Shown: positions 10,006 through 21,446 of the stretch, one piece after another
Position numbering within the stretch: the stretch's first letter is position 1
Layout of the letters: each line of letters starts with the position of its first letter
Assembly (NCBI RefSeq): GCF_042186555.1
Contig: NC_133328.1
Span: 618,401,592-618,465,591, forward strand
DNA: 64,000 nt
Direction of reading: 5' to 3'
Source: Aquarana catesbeiana
Lineage: Eukaryota; Chordata; Amphibia; Anura; Ranidae
The notes under the pieces: model-generated
Seen by the model: the letters and a program-made list of their open reading frames with translations, nothing else
Databases searched by the model: none
What the model was told of the DNA's origin: nothing
Translations under genes and position numbers: made by a program

Positions 10006-10961
10006 CATGGCGATTCGCGCCGCCGAGCCAACCTGCTGTGGTATAACCGCGGCAGCTGGTCGGCAAATGGTTAAATCACATTGCTAATTGCATATGGTAC
10101 TTGTCTGTAGCCTAAATACTAAAATTTGCACTTAAAGCTGTAATGCTAGTAAAAACGTGGCTGTGCCACCAGTAAATTTTGGGTGTCGAGTCCATAGATT
10201 TCAATCTGGTAGGTTGACAACATTAGTGACAAGGTAGGTTACCTGCTATGGAGCTTAGCTAAATTAATCGTTCCGTTGCTGGATTTAGCAATTTTATCAG
10301 CATCATGTTTTAAAACAATACTCTGCTTCTCATTAAGCCAGACCAGTTTTTATGTCCCACAGGACAATGAAAAACGTTCTCGCCTCAGTGACTAATATGG
10401 TGAATATGATATATTACTCATGAATCTGCAGTTATTCTTTGCACAGAGATGTCCTCTGATACCACCGCTCAGACCTTGGTAACCCAGCCTGAAGAGAGAC
10501 TTTGGGGTAATTTCTGATACACAATGCAGACACATGAGTAATTAAACAGCTTGTCCTTGGAGGATGCTTGGCTCAGGCTTGTTTGCTGTTTCGTCCAAAT
10601 AGAGGATTATCATTTGTTTTGGTTTAAAGCATTGCAGGCCTGATCCCCGCTATCCATCATACTCCGAAAGAAAGCAACAAAGTTCATGTGCACAGATTAA
10701 TCTACTTTATGTACATAGGAGGAATGTGATATGTTATTAAACTGCTTCTTGCGGCAATTTATTTATGATCTCCCTGCAAATCCATTAGAAACAGTTTACA
10801 GTGTCCTAAAAAGGACTCTATTACTATCCAATAGAAAAGAAAAATGTGAGAAGCACCCCACAAAAGAAGAAAGGTATCCTGTTCATTGAAGCTTGAGTCT
10901 CTTCAAAAGATAAGGCCTCAACATCTCACACTCTTCTGCATGACTGTGAAGATTCTCATTT
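10006..10961. other. Stretch without recognised gene
   Basis: The first 75 bp continue the sequence that the preceding hAT element interrupted. From about 10080 to 10960 I see mixed, non-repetitive sequence without coding bias, a long open frame or obvious regulatory motifs. Confidence 0.5.
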
Positions 10962-10969
10962 ATCTAGAT

Positions 10970-11267
10970 CAGGGGTCTCCAAACTTTCTAAACAAAGGGC
11001 CAGTTTACTGCCCTTCAGACTCTCTGGGGGCCGGAATGTGACCAGTGTGAATAGAAAACGATTTGGCGTCAATGGGGTGTATACAATGCTTCATCATTGG
11101 TGTTAGTGGGAGGAATAGTTGCAATTGTTGGTATCAAAGGAAGGATTAGTGCCCCATCATTGGTGTCAGTGGAAGAAATGGTGCCCTATTGTTGGTGCCC
11201 AAGGGCCAGATAAAGGCAAGCAAAGGGCCACATCTGGCCCCCCCGGGCCGCAGTTTGGAGACCACTG
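10970..11267. mobile_element. Miniature hAT element (first of a tandem pair)
   Basis: The ends CAGGGGTCTCCAAACT and AGTTTGGAGACCACTG are inverted repeats. The 8 bp duplication ATCTAGAT flanks the 298 bp element at 10962-10969 and 11268-11275. The interior has short diverged repeats around CATCATTGGTGT. Confidence 0.95.
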
Positions 11268-11275
11268 ATCTAGAT

Positions 11276-11456
11276 CAATGTTTCTCAACTCCAGTCCTCA
11301 AGGCGCCCCAACAGGTCATGTTTTCAGGACTTCCCTCAGATGAAACAGCAGTGGTAATTACTAACGCAGTGAAATCAAATTACCTGTGCAAAATAATGAA
11401 AAGCCTGAAAACATGACCTGTTGGGGGTACTTGAGGACTGGAGTTGAGAAACATTG
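11276..11456. mobile_element. Miniature hAT element (second of a tandem pair)
   Basis: A 181 bp element of a different family has near-perfect inverted ends (CAATGTTTCTCAACTCCAGT and its complement) and is flanked by the same ATCTAGAT at 11268-11275 and 11457-11464. It shares the middle target copy with the first element. Confidence 0.95.
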
Positions 11457-11464
11457 ATCTAGAT

Positions 11465-11764
11465 CATGGTATAGCTAGTAGTAGTTGGTCACATTGATTG
11501 AACTGAATGGACTTTTTTTTCAACCAGACTAACTATATAACTGTGTAACATTCAACTGGACTGATGGTATTCTGTAATATTGAAGACTTTTCGTAACTTG
11601 GCTTCTCCAGTTCTAAATTCTTCAGGTCTAAATGAAGAACTGAAGAAGTGGCTTGGACAAGGTACAAAACGTCTTTAACATTACAGAACAAGTCCAGTTA
11701 AATGTGACTAACTACTCCTAAACACAATCTTCAGCATTTGTCTCCTACCATGTGCTGCGGTTCT
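11465..11764. other. Stretch without recognised gene
   Basis: About 300 bp of AT-rich sequence with no recognisable feature. Confidence 0.4.
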
Positions 11765-12180
11765 TGTCAGGGCTGGGCTCAGCACTTCCTTCTCTGAGCT
11801 GACCGCTCAGCTAACAGCTAATTGCCAGCTCCCATCTCTCCACAGTGACTCACCTGTTGATGATATCCTGCTCATCAGTCCCGCTTACTTAAGCCATCCA
11901 GCCCAGATGATCTCTGTCTTCCCCTTGGTCAACATCACAGTGACTTTCTCCTGCGCCCCTGTTAAAGACTTGCTTGGCTGACATTCCTTCTGGCTCCAGA
12001 TCCTGCTTGCTGTTCCTCTATGCTGATTTCTGGCTTCCTGACTTTCTGGCTTGTCTGACTATCTGTTCCGGTTACCGAACTTTGGCTATGTTTTGACTAT
12101 GTTTGTTCTATTTACTTTTGTTATTAAACAAGTGAGATTTAACTGTACTTCTGTCTCTGTCTGATTCATGGTTTCTTACA
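11765..12180 (+). mobile_element. Candidate short solo LTR
   Basis: The 416 bp unit begins TGTCAGGGCTGGGCTC and ends GGTTTCTTACA, with TG...CA ends and a 3 bp inverted repeat (TGT/ACA). It contains a TATA-like TTACTTAAG near 11885 and ATTAAA at 12123, about 55 bp before the end, in the order expected of U3-R-U5. The flanks GTTCT and GTTCA differ at one base, so the target duplication is only near-perfect. No coding sequence is inside. A SINE is the main alternative. Confidence 0.45.
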
Positions 12181-13710
12181 GTTCAATCTGTTCAGCCCCT
12201 TTATCACTACAGGGCATAGCAGTGACACAGGGACCGTCAAGAGCATGCACAGCTCACAGTGGGGGACTAGGAATTTTTTGCTGGCCTGAGCTTTTTTGGA
12301 TAGGGACAAAGTCACTTTAAAATTTTTTAGCTTGAAACCGCTGCTCGCCATAGCCAATCCTAGTATGAATGTATACATGTGAAAGCCTCAGTCAATGTCG
12401 CTCCCCGGGCCATGCCCCCTGACATGTTCTGCACCACCCATCAGGTCTTAACCATAGGGGTCCCCATGTATCGATGTTCATACATCCATAGTATGATAGG
12501 CTATAGTGAGTGGCGGTTTCAAGCTAAAATGTTCATTTCTCACTGGATGAGTTATGCTGGCATCCCTAATATCCTGAGTGCCAATGGCGCTCTACACCTC
12601 AGCCTGTAGTGACACCACCAAATACCTATGGCCTTACTAAAAAATAACCTGTTACTTGATGGTTTTAGGGGGATCTGAATACTCAGTTGTTTTAACTATC
12701 TAATCAATGCTTGGCTACCACAGTGAAGAAAACTGATTAAAGAAGCAATTTAACAAGTAACTGAAACACTTCCTTAATCATTGCAATGTTGGGGCCCTGC
12801 ACCACTCTATTTGATACAGCCATTATCTGAAACAGCCTTCTTCCACAATTTTGGTTCTATTGTATCCAATACCCAGGAGGGCCTTATGGGGGTTTGCTTT
12901 GTTTAGGATCTGATATCTCTAATTTGGTTCAAATACACGGCTGTTCTTGCTGGTGCTGTAACCTCCTCAGGATTAGGAGACCGGCAGAAACCATAATATG
13001 GTGACCCAGGTTTCTGGTGGTGTTGTTGTTGTTCTTACACACAACCACAGGTGTCCTGGTTGTTGGCAGCCATGGCAAAATCTCTTATTCTATATGAAGG
13101 GATTCAAGGGAACCAGGGTTGGGGCTGGAGCTTGGAGTTTGGAAATCAGAAGAATCAGAGTTTAAGTGCTTTTGAGGCCAAGCTCCAACTAAAGCTTTTT
13201 GTTTGCTATGAATAGAGGAGGACAGGAAGAAAGGAGAAATCTCTCCAACAGGGGCACAGGAATAACTAGAATGTTTGACAATATTTATTTTTCACTCCGT
13301 ACTGTCATGTCCTGATGGCAACCACACCATCCATTTCTTGCCATGATGTCCCATGGACAAAAAGTGCAGGGAAAATCTCCACATCTCCCCAGACTTAGCA
13401 CAAATTTCAGCTCTTTCCCACTCTATCCAAAATATGGCTGGAGTTTGATTTAAAATGATTAGAGCTGGAAATTATATTCACTGCTTGGAATTTTGAGGGT
13501 AAATCCAGGAGCAGGAGCGAATTTTGTTTGCATTTAAATACCACTATGATTGTGTTTTTTATAAGTTCATGAAAATTTTTTTTGCATTCATGTATATGTG
13601 TATATGCATATGAATATACATCTTTTCTATATTTGTTTTGTTGCCCTGATGTAGGGGGTGTAAGCTAGCTTCCAAAACGTGTTGGGTGTTCTATGTGATC
13701 ATATAAAACA
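12181..13710. other. Stretch without recognised gene
   Basis: This is the longest quiet region of the left third: no open frame with coding character, no tandem repeat and no terminal repeats that I could pair. Near 13643-13690 there is one degenerate CCCTGATG...AAAACGTGTTGG motif that recurs at 56.5 and 61.1 kb. Confidence 0.5.
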
Positions 13711-14090
13711 TTAAAGTGATTGTAGTCTCTTTTTTTATGTTATGAACACCTACTCAGGTGCAGTGGATTTGCACAGAACAGCCCAGATCCTCCTCTTTGC
13801 TTCTCCTGGCCCCTCCTTCATGTTGAGTGCCCCCACAGACAGCCATTTGCTATGGGGGTAACCAAGCCAAAACACAGCTCCCTGTGTCCATTCGGAGACA
13901 GAGCTGTGGCCCGGCCCCGCACTTCCCTCTCCTGATTGGCTGACTGACTTTGATTGACAGCTGAGGGAGTCTCAGCCAATCAGGAGGGAGAGTCTAGGAC
14001 GGCCAATACACTCATGGTCATCGCTGGATAGAGATCAGGTAAGTATTAGGGGGGCCGAGGAAGGCTGCTGCACACAGAAGTTTTTTTATC

Positions 14091-14847
14091 TTAAAGCGTT
14101 GTTTCGCCTGGGGAAACAAAATTAAAAGCATAGGCGTGCGCACAGGGTGTGCCAGGTGTGCCTGGGCACACCCTAATCACCCCGTGTGGTGCAGATTCCC
14201 CCTGTTTAGCCCTCTGATATTCCACCAAAGCCCCCTACTGGGGCTCCTAAAAAGTTGTAAAAAAACTAAAATTGTACAAAAAAAATAAAAAATAAAAATA
14301 AAAATGACTGACACCGTCCACTGCCTTACTGACACCATCCACTGATCTACTAACACTGTCAGTATATATACACATGCGCACACACACACATACAGTATGT
14401 GTGTTTGAGCTTTGGGGTGCACACCTATGATTAAAAGTCAGCAGCTACAAATACTGTAGATACTGACTTTTAATATATGAACACTTACCTATCCAGGGAG
14501 CCCCGTGATGTTGGCACCCCAGCCAATTTTCAGATCGGCTGTCGGGGGCTGCCGCCGCCATTCGTCGCAAGGGAAATCGGCAATGAAGCCTTTCGGCTTC
14601 ATAGCCAGTTCCATATAGCGCATATGCTTTCTAATTGGCCCGGCGGCAGAGGGAGGAGCAGGGGGACCGAACTTCCGAGGGACGGCGCCGCGGTGAAATC
14701 TCCTAGAAGTGGGGAAGGGTACCTGTCAAAAACAGGGACCCGTTCCCCCCTCCACCCCCCGAAAGGTGCCAAATATGGCACCGGGAGGGGGGGGGGAGGA
14801 AGCAGATAAGCGGAATTTCCACTTTTTTGTGTGGACCTCCGCTTTAA
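14091..14847 (-). mobile_element. TTAA-type miniature element, middle layer of the nest
   Basis: The right end (reading outward) AAGCGGAATTTCCAC...ACCTCCGCTTTAA is the complement of the left end of the copies at 15510 and 19362, so this copy is inverted relative to them. TTAA flanks it at 14091-14094 and 14844-14847. It sits exactly at the TTAA in the loop region of the outer element's hairpin. Confidence 0.8.
14129..14429. mobile_element. Miniature hAT-like element, innermost layer of the nest
   Basis: The ends CATAGGCGTGCGCAC and GTGCACACCTATG pair as imperfect inverted repeats. The flanking 8 bp ATTAAAAG occurs at 14121-14128 and again at 14430-14437, and joining these restores the sequence seen in the related copy near 19.74 kb. 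Confidence 0.85.
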
Positions 14848-14889
14848 TGCATTAAGATAAAAAACCTTCTGACTTTACAACTCCTTTAA

Positions 14890-15509
14890 AGCTACTTGGA
14901 TTCTTACATAATAGGATTGGCGCCCCTTTGAGGTTCCACGCGCATTTTCTGAGTACCCATTAAGGGGATCTCTGCTTTCATATAAGTGACCTTACCGGAA
15001 TCAATGAGCTTGTTAAATTAGGATATTTTTGTCAAGATTAATGAACCAATAAGTTATGAAATCCCAGCACCTCTTGTATATGTCATTTGGAGTTTATGAA
15101 TATCAACCAGACAGCTTGCTTTCTCCATAAGCACATTCTGGTTTAAATTTGCTGAAATAATCATATTTCATGGTTGATAACACAATTCTGTATGAAGGGG
15201 GGAGTATCCTGCATAGGAGTGGAAGGCAGCATGATCTCTGTTATAACCCTTACATTTCTATGTGAGATCGAACAATTATTAACAACAAACGGGCACCATG
15301 TCTGTGTGAAGAGAGTGGGAGGTGCAGAGACACAATAGAGATCTTCAGCTGCCACTGAGCCACTTTGGTATGTCTCTGGACCTTTAAAGCTTCCCTTAAC
15401 TCAAAAATGTAATATATTGCAGCTAATTAACTGCATTCATTTTCTTTTTTAGGCTTTTCTTTCCATTATTTTCACCTGGTGATCCAGGTGAAATAACACA
15501 CTTCTCGTC
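14890..15509. other. Stretch without recognised gene
   Basis: Mixed sequence with no recognised element. A short CACCTGGTGATCCAGGTGA inverted repeat lies near 15472-15492. Confidence 0.45.
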
Positions 15510-15937
15510 TTAAAGCGCAGTTCCACCCAAAAGTGGAACGTCCGCTCATCTGATTCCTCCCGCCCCTCCTGTGCCACAATTGGCACCTTTCAGGGGGAGG
15601 GAGGACAGGATACCCGTCTTTGACAGGTATCCTTTCCCACTTCCGGGAGCCTCAGCCGCGGGTATTGATGTCACGGCTGGGGCTCCTTCCCCTGTCGCCG
15701 GGCCAGTAGGAGAGAGGAGCGGGGCCTCGCGCATGCCGAAAGGCTACACTGCTGGGTGCACGTACCCGCAATGGCGGCGGCAGCACCCGACAGCTGATGG
15801 AAACATCAGCTGCAGTGCTGACATCGCAGGACTCCAGGACAGGTAAGAGTCCTATTATTAAAAGCCAGCGGCTGCAGTACGTGTAGCTGCTGGATTTACA
15901 TTTTTTTTTTTTTTTTTTGGACAGACCTCCGCTTTAA
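15510..15937 (+). mobile_element. TTAA-type miniature element
   Basis: Ends TTAAAGCGCAGTTCCACCC and ACCTCCGCTTTAA, with TTAA at both edges. It is the same family as 14091-14847 and 19362-19808, sharing TTGGCACCTTTC, CACTTCCGGGAGCC and GGCCAGTAGGAGAGAGGAGC blocks and a GCAGCTGC hairpin near the right end. No protein is encoded. Confidence 0.85.
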
Positions 15938-16207
15938 GGTGTCCCCACTTTATGGAGGAGCAAAGGAGCCACCCTTGGACAGCAGTTTTGTCAACCTGTA
16001 GAGAGGGTAATGTTAGATGGGTTACTGATTATGTTGTAGTAATAGCTTTATTATTAGTGTATCATATCTAGAGATTCATAATGGATAGACCCGGGATCAC
16101 TTCTAGGTAAGTATTTGAAGTATTTCAGCGTATGCAATTTCTCTTTTCGACTAGCAAGCAACAAGGGTGAAAAAGTTGGGAATTAGCTCCAAGTCCTCTT
16201 TGACATT
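15938..16207. other. Stretch without recognised gene
   Basis: Nothing recognised beyond ordinary AT-rich sequence. Confidence 0.4.
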
Positions 16208-18403
16208 TGTCGCACCCTCTAGTATGCTAAGTGTGAAAGATAGGTTTTTTTTTGTCAGTGTAGGCAAATTTATGCAGGCTTGGCTGGTAGCCAAGCCTGC
16301 TTGTTTTCGTTTCCTGGTTTTAGCAGAAATCCAGGGAGAGTTGGATGACCCGCATGCAGCATCACTAAGACCTCCCACTTCTTTCCAGAACATGGAAAGT
16401 GGGATAATACTGAGCAAATTATTATCCAATAGCGAAATAATAGTAACGTGAACCAGCAGCTACACAGGAATGTAACAAATATTCAAATAAGAAAGTGGAA
16501 GAAATGTAGGGCTAAAACTAATAATGCAGTGACAAGTGCATACACAAATGATCCACAATCTAATAATCATTCAGTGAAAAAATGAATACTAAAGTCCAAC
16601 ATAGTGAAATAAATAAAATGGAAATGAAAAAAATAAGTCCCATAACACAAATCAAATCCTGTAAAGGAAAAAATAGAAGTCCACAACAATGAAACGATGA
16701 TCTTCCGACGAACAAAAAGTGTAATGTGGAACATCAAAGATGGTGAATCCTTCTAGATGGATAAGATTAAACACTCTTACTGGAACTGGTGGACCCGGAT
16801 GTCAGTGACACCGAATCATAAAAGCCTGGATATCCAGATCAGTAACTCTCTCAGATGGATGAGGGGACCCAGGATCTCCGATGATGTCTTCAAACGGTCT
16901 CGTGGGTATCAATGAAGTGAAACTGCTGCGTGTGAGTGAAACAGGAAATAGGAAGTGACAAAAACGTTTTTGTCACTTCCTATTTCCTGTTTCACTCACA
17001 CGCAGCAGTTTCACTTCATTGATACCCACAAGACCGTTTGAAGACATCATCGGAGATCCTGGGTCCCCTCATCCATCTGGGAGAGTTACTGATCTGGATA
17101 TCCAGGCTTTTATGATTCGGTGTCGCTGACATCCGGGTCCACCAGTTCCAGTAAGAGTGTTTAATCTTATCCATCTAGAAGGATTCACCATCGTTGATGT
17201 TCCATATTACACTTTTTGACGTCGGAAGATCATCGTTTCATTGTTGTGGACTTCTATTTTTTCCTTTACAGGATTTGATTTGTGTTATGTGACTTATTTT
17301 TTCATTTTCATTTTATTTATTTCACTATGTTGGACTTTAGTATTCATTTTTTTACTGAATTATTATTAGATTGTTCATCATTTGTGTATGCACTTGTCAC
17401 TGCATTATTAGTTTTAGCGCTACATTTCTTCCACTTTCCAGAACATGCTGGAACCTTCTGGAAAGATAGGAGGAGAGGCGAGATGGAGCTGCCTAGAGTA
17501 TTCTTAGGGCCCTGACCAATCCCCAACTTGGATTGGCAGGGGGCAGGCCTCTTCAAATACTCTGGGTCAGCCCAGCTGGGGGGGAGTTGTTCGGGTGGAA
17601 GCTGGAGATGGAGTGTTAGGCTGTTGTGGCGTTTTAGGGAGCTCCCTAGTCTGGGGTTGGGGTGACCTTGGGCCTGGGCTTGGGTGCGGATGGGACCATT
17701 CTACAACCAGCGGAGGTGTTCTGTACAGGAGACACGGAAGCAAGGAGAGGACTGCAGGGGAACACTGCCAGGCAAGTCTCCAGGAGGAACAACAAGTTGC
17801 AGCCAAAAGGTCTGGTGAGTGACACACAGTCTGACCGTGAGACACGCCTGAGAGGACTGGGAGAGTGCAGTCTGGGATAGGTGCAGAGCCAGTAAGGAGG
17901 ACTGTGGTGGCACCAGCAGTGAAAAGAGGCAGTTGCAGCCAGGTGGGCTGGCAGGGCCTGAAGAGGTGGTACTGGGATCAGTAGCCACGTGGGACAGATA
18001 GCACTAGGACTACCATATTTTGCTACACCATAGAAACCATTGGTCCCTGCTTGCAAAGGGCATTTTTGCTTAAGGCCTGGCTGAACCAGTGTCAGGCCTG
18101 CAATTCAGTGCTAGCTGGTCCTGGGAGTTGTAGTTCTACAAGCAAGTTTGTGCTGGAGGTAGAAGAGAAGAAGTGTGTATATACCGGTGGTGTATATAGT
18201 TTCAGTCCCTAATTTCCTATCTGCAATCAAGTGGGAATCCCATAAGTACCTCCATCCAAGTTAAATCCCCTGAATAAAAAAAAACAAAAACAAGTACAAG
18301 GACTATTTCTTGACTGTTGAATGTCTGGGAAGTAGTGTACCTGGCTGTGCAGGGTGAGAGAAAGACCACAACTACCAGCAGCTCCTACGGGGGTACCGCT
18401 ACA
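16208..18403 (+). mobile_element. Solo LTR split by a palindromic insertion
   Basis: The unit starts TGTCGCACCCTCTAG and ends GGGTACCGCTACA. Its 5' part and the GACCAATCCC...GGGGCAGGCCTC...GGGTCAGCCCAGCTGGG block also occur, inverted, at 26576-26978, so it is a dispersed family. Without the inserted palindrome the unit is about 1.1 kb. No coding domain is present. The flanks do not give a clear target duplication, so the right boundary rests on the GCTACA end only. Confidence 0.6.
16395..17438. mobile_element. Long foldback element with 9 bp target duplication
   Basis: Two arms of about 475 bp (16490-16966 and 16967-17438) are inverted copies with few mismatches and essentially no spacer; the centre GTGACAAAAACGTTTTTGTC is itself a perfect palindrome. 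The whole unit begins GAAAGTGG and ends CCACTTTC and is flanked by CAGAACATG at 16386-16394 and 17439-17447. A 9 bp duplication with long inverted ends resembles Mutator-like foldbacks. There is no coding sequence. Confidence 0.8.
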
Positions 18404-18730
18404 AACTTTTAGGCTATCTATGTGTACAGAACAAAATGACCGCAGAATCTCCTTAAATGGCTGCTGGAATCTCCTTATCTTCATTCATTGCAGCTCACCA
18501 AAGCCTTATGGATAAAGGAGTCCATGTAAGGAAAACATGACTATTATTATATTATTTATCATATTCATGTTAGGATTTGGAACGTAAAACATTGGTTTTA
18601 AAAAAGCGTATTCATCAAAAGAAAATATATTAGTTCCTCTAGGCCTATGCTTTTTGAGCATAGAGGATACCTTACCATAAATAAGAAAGCTTATTTATGG
18701 TACCTTACCATGGTAAGCTACCTTATCATA
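18404..18730. other. Stretch without recognised gene
   Basis: Mixed sequence. A local near-inverted ACCTTACCATAAATAAG/CTTATTTATGGTACCTTACC hairpin lies at about 18668-18710. Confidence 0.45.
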
Positions 18731-18877
18731 AATTATTATTATTATTATACAGTATTTATATAGCGCCAACAGTTTACGTAGCGCTTTACAACTTGAGGGT
18801 AGACAGTACAAATACAATACAATTTGATACAGTAGGAATCAGAGGGCCCTGCTCCTTAGAGCTTACAATCTAAGAGG
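18731..18877 (-). mobile_element. L2-type LINE 3' end
   Basis: This is the complement of the 3' end seen at 1764-1920: an ATT tail, TTTATATAGCGCCAACAGTT, ACGTAGCGCTTTACAA, and AGAGCTTACAATCTAAGAGG. It is 5'-truncated. Confidence 0.8.
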
Positions 18878-19019
18878 ATATACATCTGGGGGTGGGGGGT
18901 ACTCCTATAAAAAAATTACTACTTACATACCGTATATAAATACCATATGAATTACCACTGCATGACCTACTTTGCGTGATTTCATGTCAATTCCTATAAC
19001 TTCATTGTTACCAGTGATA

Positions 19020-20335
19020 CTTCCTAAATGCAATATCACACTACTATGAAGGTATGATGATACAATAATAATATTTGATATCACTACATCATCTCATTCC
19101 ATTACCATAGTGTCATTATATTTAATTACTGCAATATTTATGTTTTTATGTATTTATGAAGTTCATTTAATCGTACAATGGAATACCTGTGAGCTAATAA
19201 TCATACCTCCAGATTTCTTTGTATGTTTCAGATGTGATCAATTATTTAAATTACTTTTTATTTTAAATTATTATCATGTGGTTTGTATATATAATTTTTT
19301 TAATCATGGTTATAATAATATGATTTGTATCATCATTAATTACCCAAGCATCATTAGTCACTTAAAGCGGAGTTCCACCCAAAAGTGGAACTTCCGCTCA
19401 TTTGTTTCCTCCCCCCTTTCGGTGGCACAATTGGCACCTTTCGGGGAGGGGGGGGGGAGGGGGGCAGGACACCTGACAGGTATCCTGTTCCCACTTCCGG
19501 GAGCCGCAGCCACATATATTGATGTCACCGCTCGGCTGACCGCTCGGCTCCCTCCTCCTCCCCTGTCGCCGGGCCAGTAGGAGAGAGGAGCGGAGCCCCG
19601 CGCATGTGCAGTAGGGTTCCGCCATAATTCTACATTGGCGGGTTCACTTACCCACAATGGGCCCGACAGCTGACTGAAACATAAGCTGCAGTGCCGACAT
19701 CGTTGGACTCCAGAACAGGTAAGTGTCCTATTATTAAAAGCCAGCAGCTGCAGTATGTGTAGCTGCTGGCTTTTAATTTTTGCAGCGGTGGGCGGACCTC
19801 CGCTTTAAGTCACTATTATTATTACAGTATTATTAGTTTTGTTAGTTCATTGTTTCTTTGTATGTTTCAAATATGATCAATTTTTATCATTAGCCTTTAT
19901 TTTAAATTATTATCATGTGGTTTGTATCTATCATTTTCTGTCATGATTATAGTAATATGATTTTTATCGTCATTAATTCCCCAAGTATCATTAGTCAGTT
20001 ACGTCACTATTATTATTGTAAAATTATTAGTTTTGTTAGTCAATTATTATATTGTATGTTTCAAATGTGATACATTTTTTTCATTACTTTTTATTTTACA
20101 TTTTAATCACGTAATCATTTTTTCATTTCACGTGATCATTTTTGTATCGTGATTGTAGAAATATAATTTGTATCATCATTATTTCCCCAAGTACCATCAC
20201 CGTTATTAGTGTAGTATTATTGGTTCTGTTAGTTTTTTATTTCTTTGTATGATTCATATATGATCAATCATTTTGTTACCCTTTATTTTAAATTATTATC
20301 ATGTGGTTTGTATCTATCATTTTTTTAATCATTAT
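19020..20335. repeat. AT-rich ~190 bp tandem repeat, about four diverged units
   Basis: Units repeat the order TTTGTATGTTTCA, TATGATCAAT, CTTTATTTTAAATTATTATC, ATGTGGTTTGTATC, then CATCATTAAT...CCCAAGTATCATTAGTCA. Starts fall near 19205, 19845, 20050 and 20235. The gap between the first two is caused by a miniature element at 19362-19808; without it the spacing is about 190-205 bp. Confidence 0.8.
19362..19808 (+). mobile_element. TTAA-type miniature element inside the tandem repeat
   Basis: Ends TTAAAGCGGAGTTCCACCC and GGGCGGACCTCCGCTTTAA, with TTAA at 19362-19365 and 19805-19808. Removing it rejoins TTAGTCAC and GTCACTATT of the tandem repeat. It is the same family as at 15510. Confidence 0.9.
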
Positions 20336-21446
20336 GGCGCTACCCCTGAAAGAGCCGCTTGGCAATTTGGGTTCTCTGTTCTGCGCCAGTGTGAAATTGC
20401 CTGACAGGACGCACAAAATTTACAAACAGCACCAATTTTTTACTGGCAAAAAGCATGACGTTTACTGACAGAGCCACATTTTTTACTGACACTGCATAAA
20501 AAGTACATAAAATGCCTGTTTCCAGTGCAAAATAGTGCGAATATAAATAAAGAAACTAAAAAACATCTAGCTAGTGCTACTAGCAATGTGTTTACGCTTA
20601 AACAAAAGTCAAAAAACATATTTCGCCATTTACATGAAGGTCAGGTAAATAAAACCCAGCCAGCATAGAGTTTCCTCTTACATTAGAGTCTGTCAGTTTA
20701 CAGTGCAAGGGGAACTCTGAAGTAAAGGGGAATGCTGCAGCTCATGATCTAAGGGGAACTCTGATGTAAGGGGGGCTCTTGTGTCCAGCGACCACTTTAT
20801 ATCGGAGTCCACTGAGTTCCCCTTTACATCAAAGTTCCCACTTACATCAGGGACTGCAGCATTGCCCTTTACATCAGAGTCCCCCTTTACATCAGGGTCC
20901 GCAGAGTTCCCCCTTGCACTGTAAGGGGAAATCCTGCAGACTCTGATGTAAAAGGGAATGCTGGAAACTCTGATGTGGGAGGGACTGAGGTGACCAGAGA
21001 CCACCTTCTGCAGAGTGAATACACTAAGGTAAGTGAGGGGGGAGGTTACTGATATAAGGGGGAACCTTTATATCAGTCTCCCCTTACATTATTGTATTCG
21101 TTTCCCCCCTTACATCAGTGACCCCCCCTCAGAATGGCATGGCAGCGCATTCACTGACCTCCTCTCAAGTGCACCATGCAGGGCTCAGTCACCTGGTCCT
21201 CTCCGAGCTCCAGCTTGGTGGCTCTGGTTTTATCCTATAGTCTCTTCTTCACAGTCCTCACAGTCCTACAGATTGATCCCAGGGGGGTGGTGTGTTGATG
21301 TTTGCTTGGGTTCGGGAGCCTTGCCCATTTGGTCACCTAGAAACTTACAATAGTTCAGGATATTTTGGGCCCTGGCTTCTGGGCGAAGCTCAACATTTTT
21401 AACCACAGAGGTGTTTCTTTTTCCTCCAAGCTGTTAATGTTTAAAT
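20336..21446. other. Region with diverged TTACATCAGAGT-type repeats
   Basis: There is no gene. From about 20690 to 21120 short blocks such as AACTCTGATGTAAG and CCCTTTACATCAGAGTC occur in both orientations, related to the repeat that fills the hAT element at 30-32 kb. I could not find terminal repeats here. 20336-20690 and 21130-21446 hold nothing recognised. Confidence 0.5.

Larger units (their letters stand above)
13711..14889. mobile_element. TTAA-type miniature element, outer shell of a triple nest
   Basis: The left end TTAAAGTGATTGTAGTCTC and right end GACTTTACAACTCCTTTAA are imperfect inverted repeats with TTAA at both outer edges. The two halves (13711-14094 and 14848-14889) meet in an A/T hairpin, where a second TTAA element is inserted. 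Confidence 0.75.

Noticed and set aside
9348..10066. Repeated ~68-codon frames with a shared MAQGPRAVPGNQ start
   Set aside because: They are the three copies of the 206 bp tandem unit of a hAT element read in the same frame.
17646..18056. Cys/Ser/Pro-rich frames of 90-136 codons on the minus strand
   Set aside because: They fall within the LTR at 16208-18403 with no conserved domain or counterpart in the second LTR copy.
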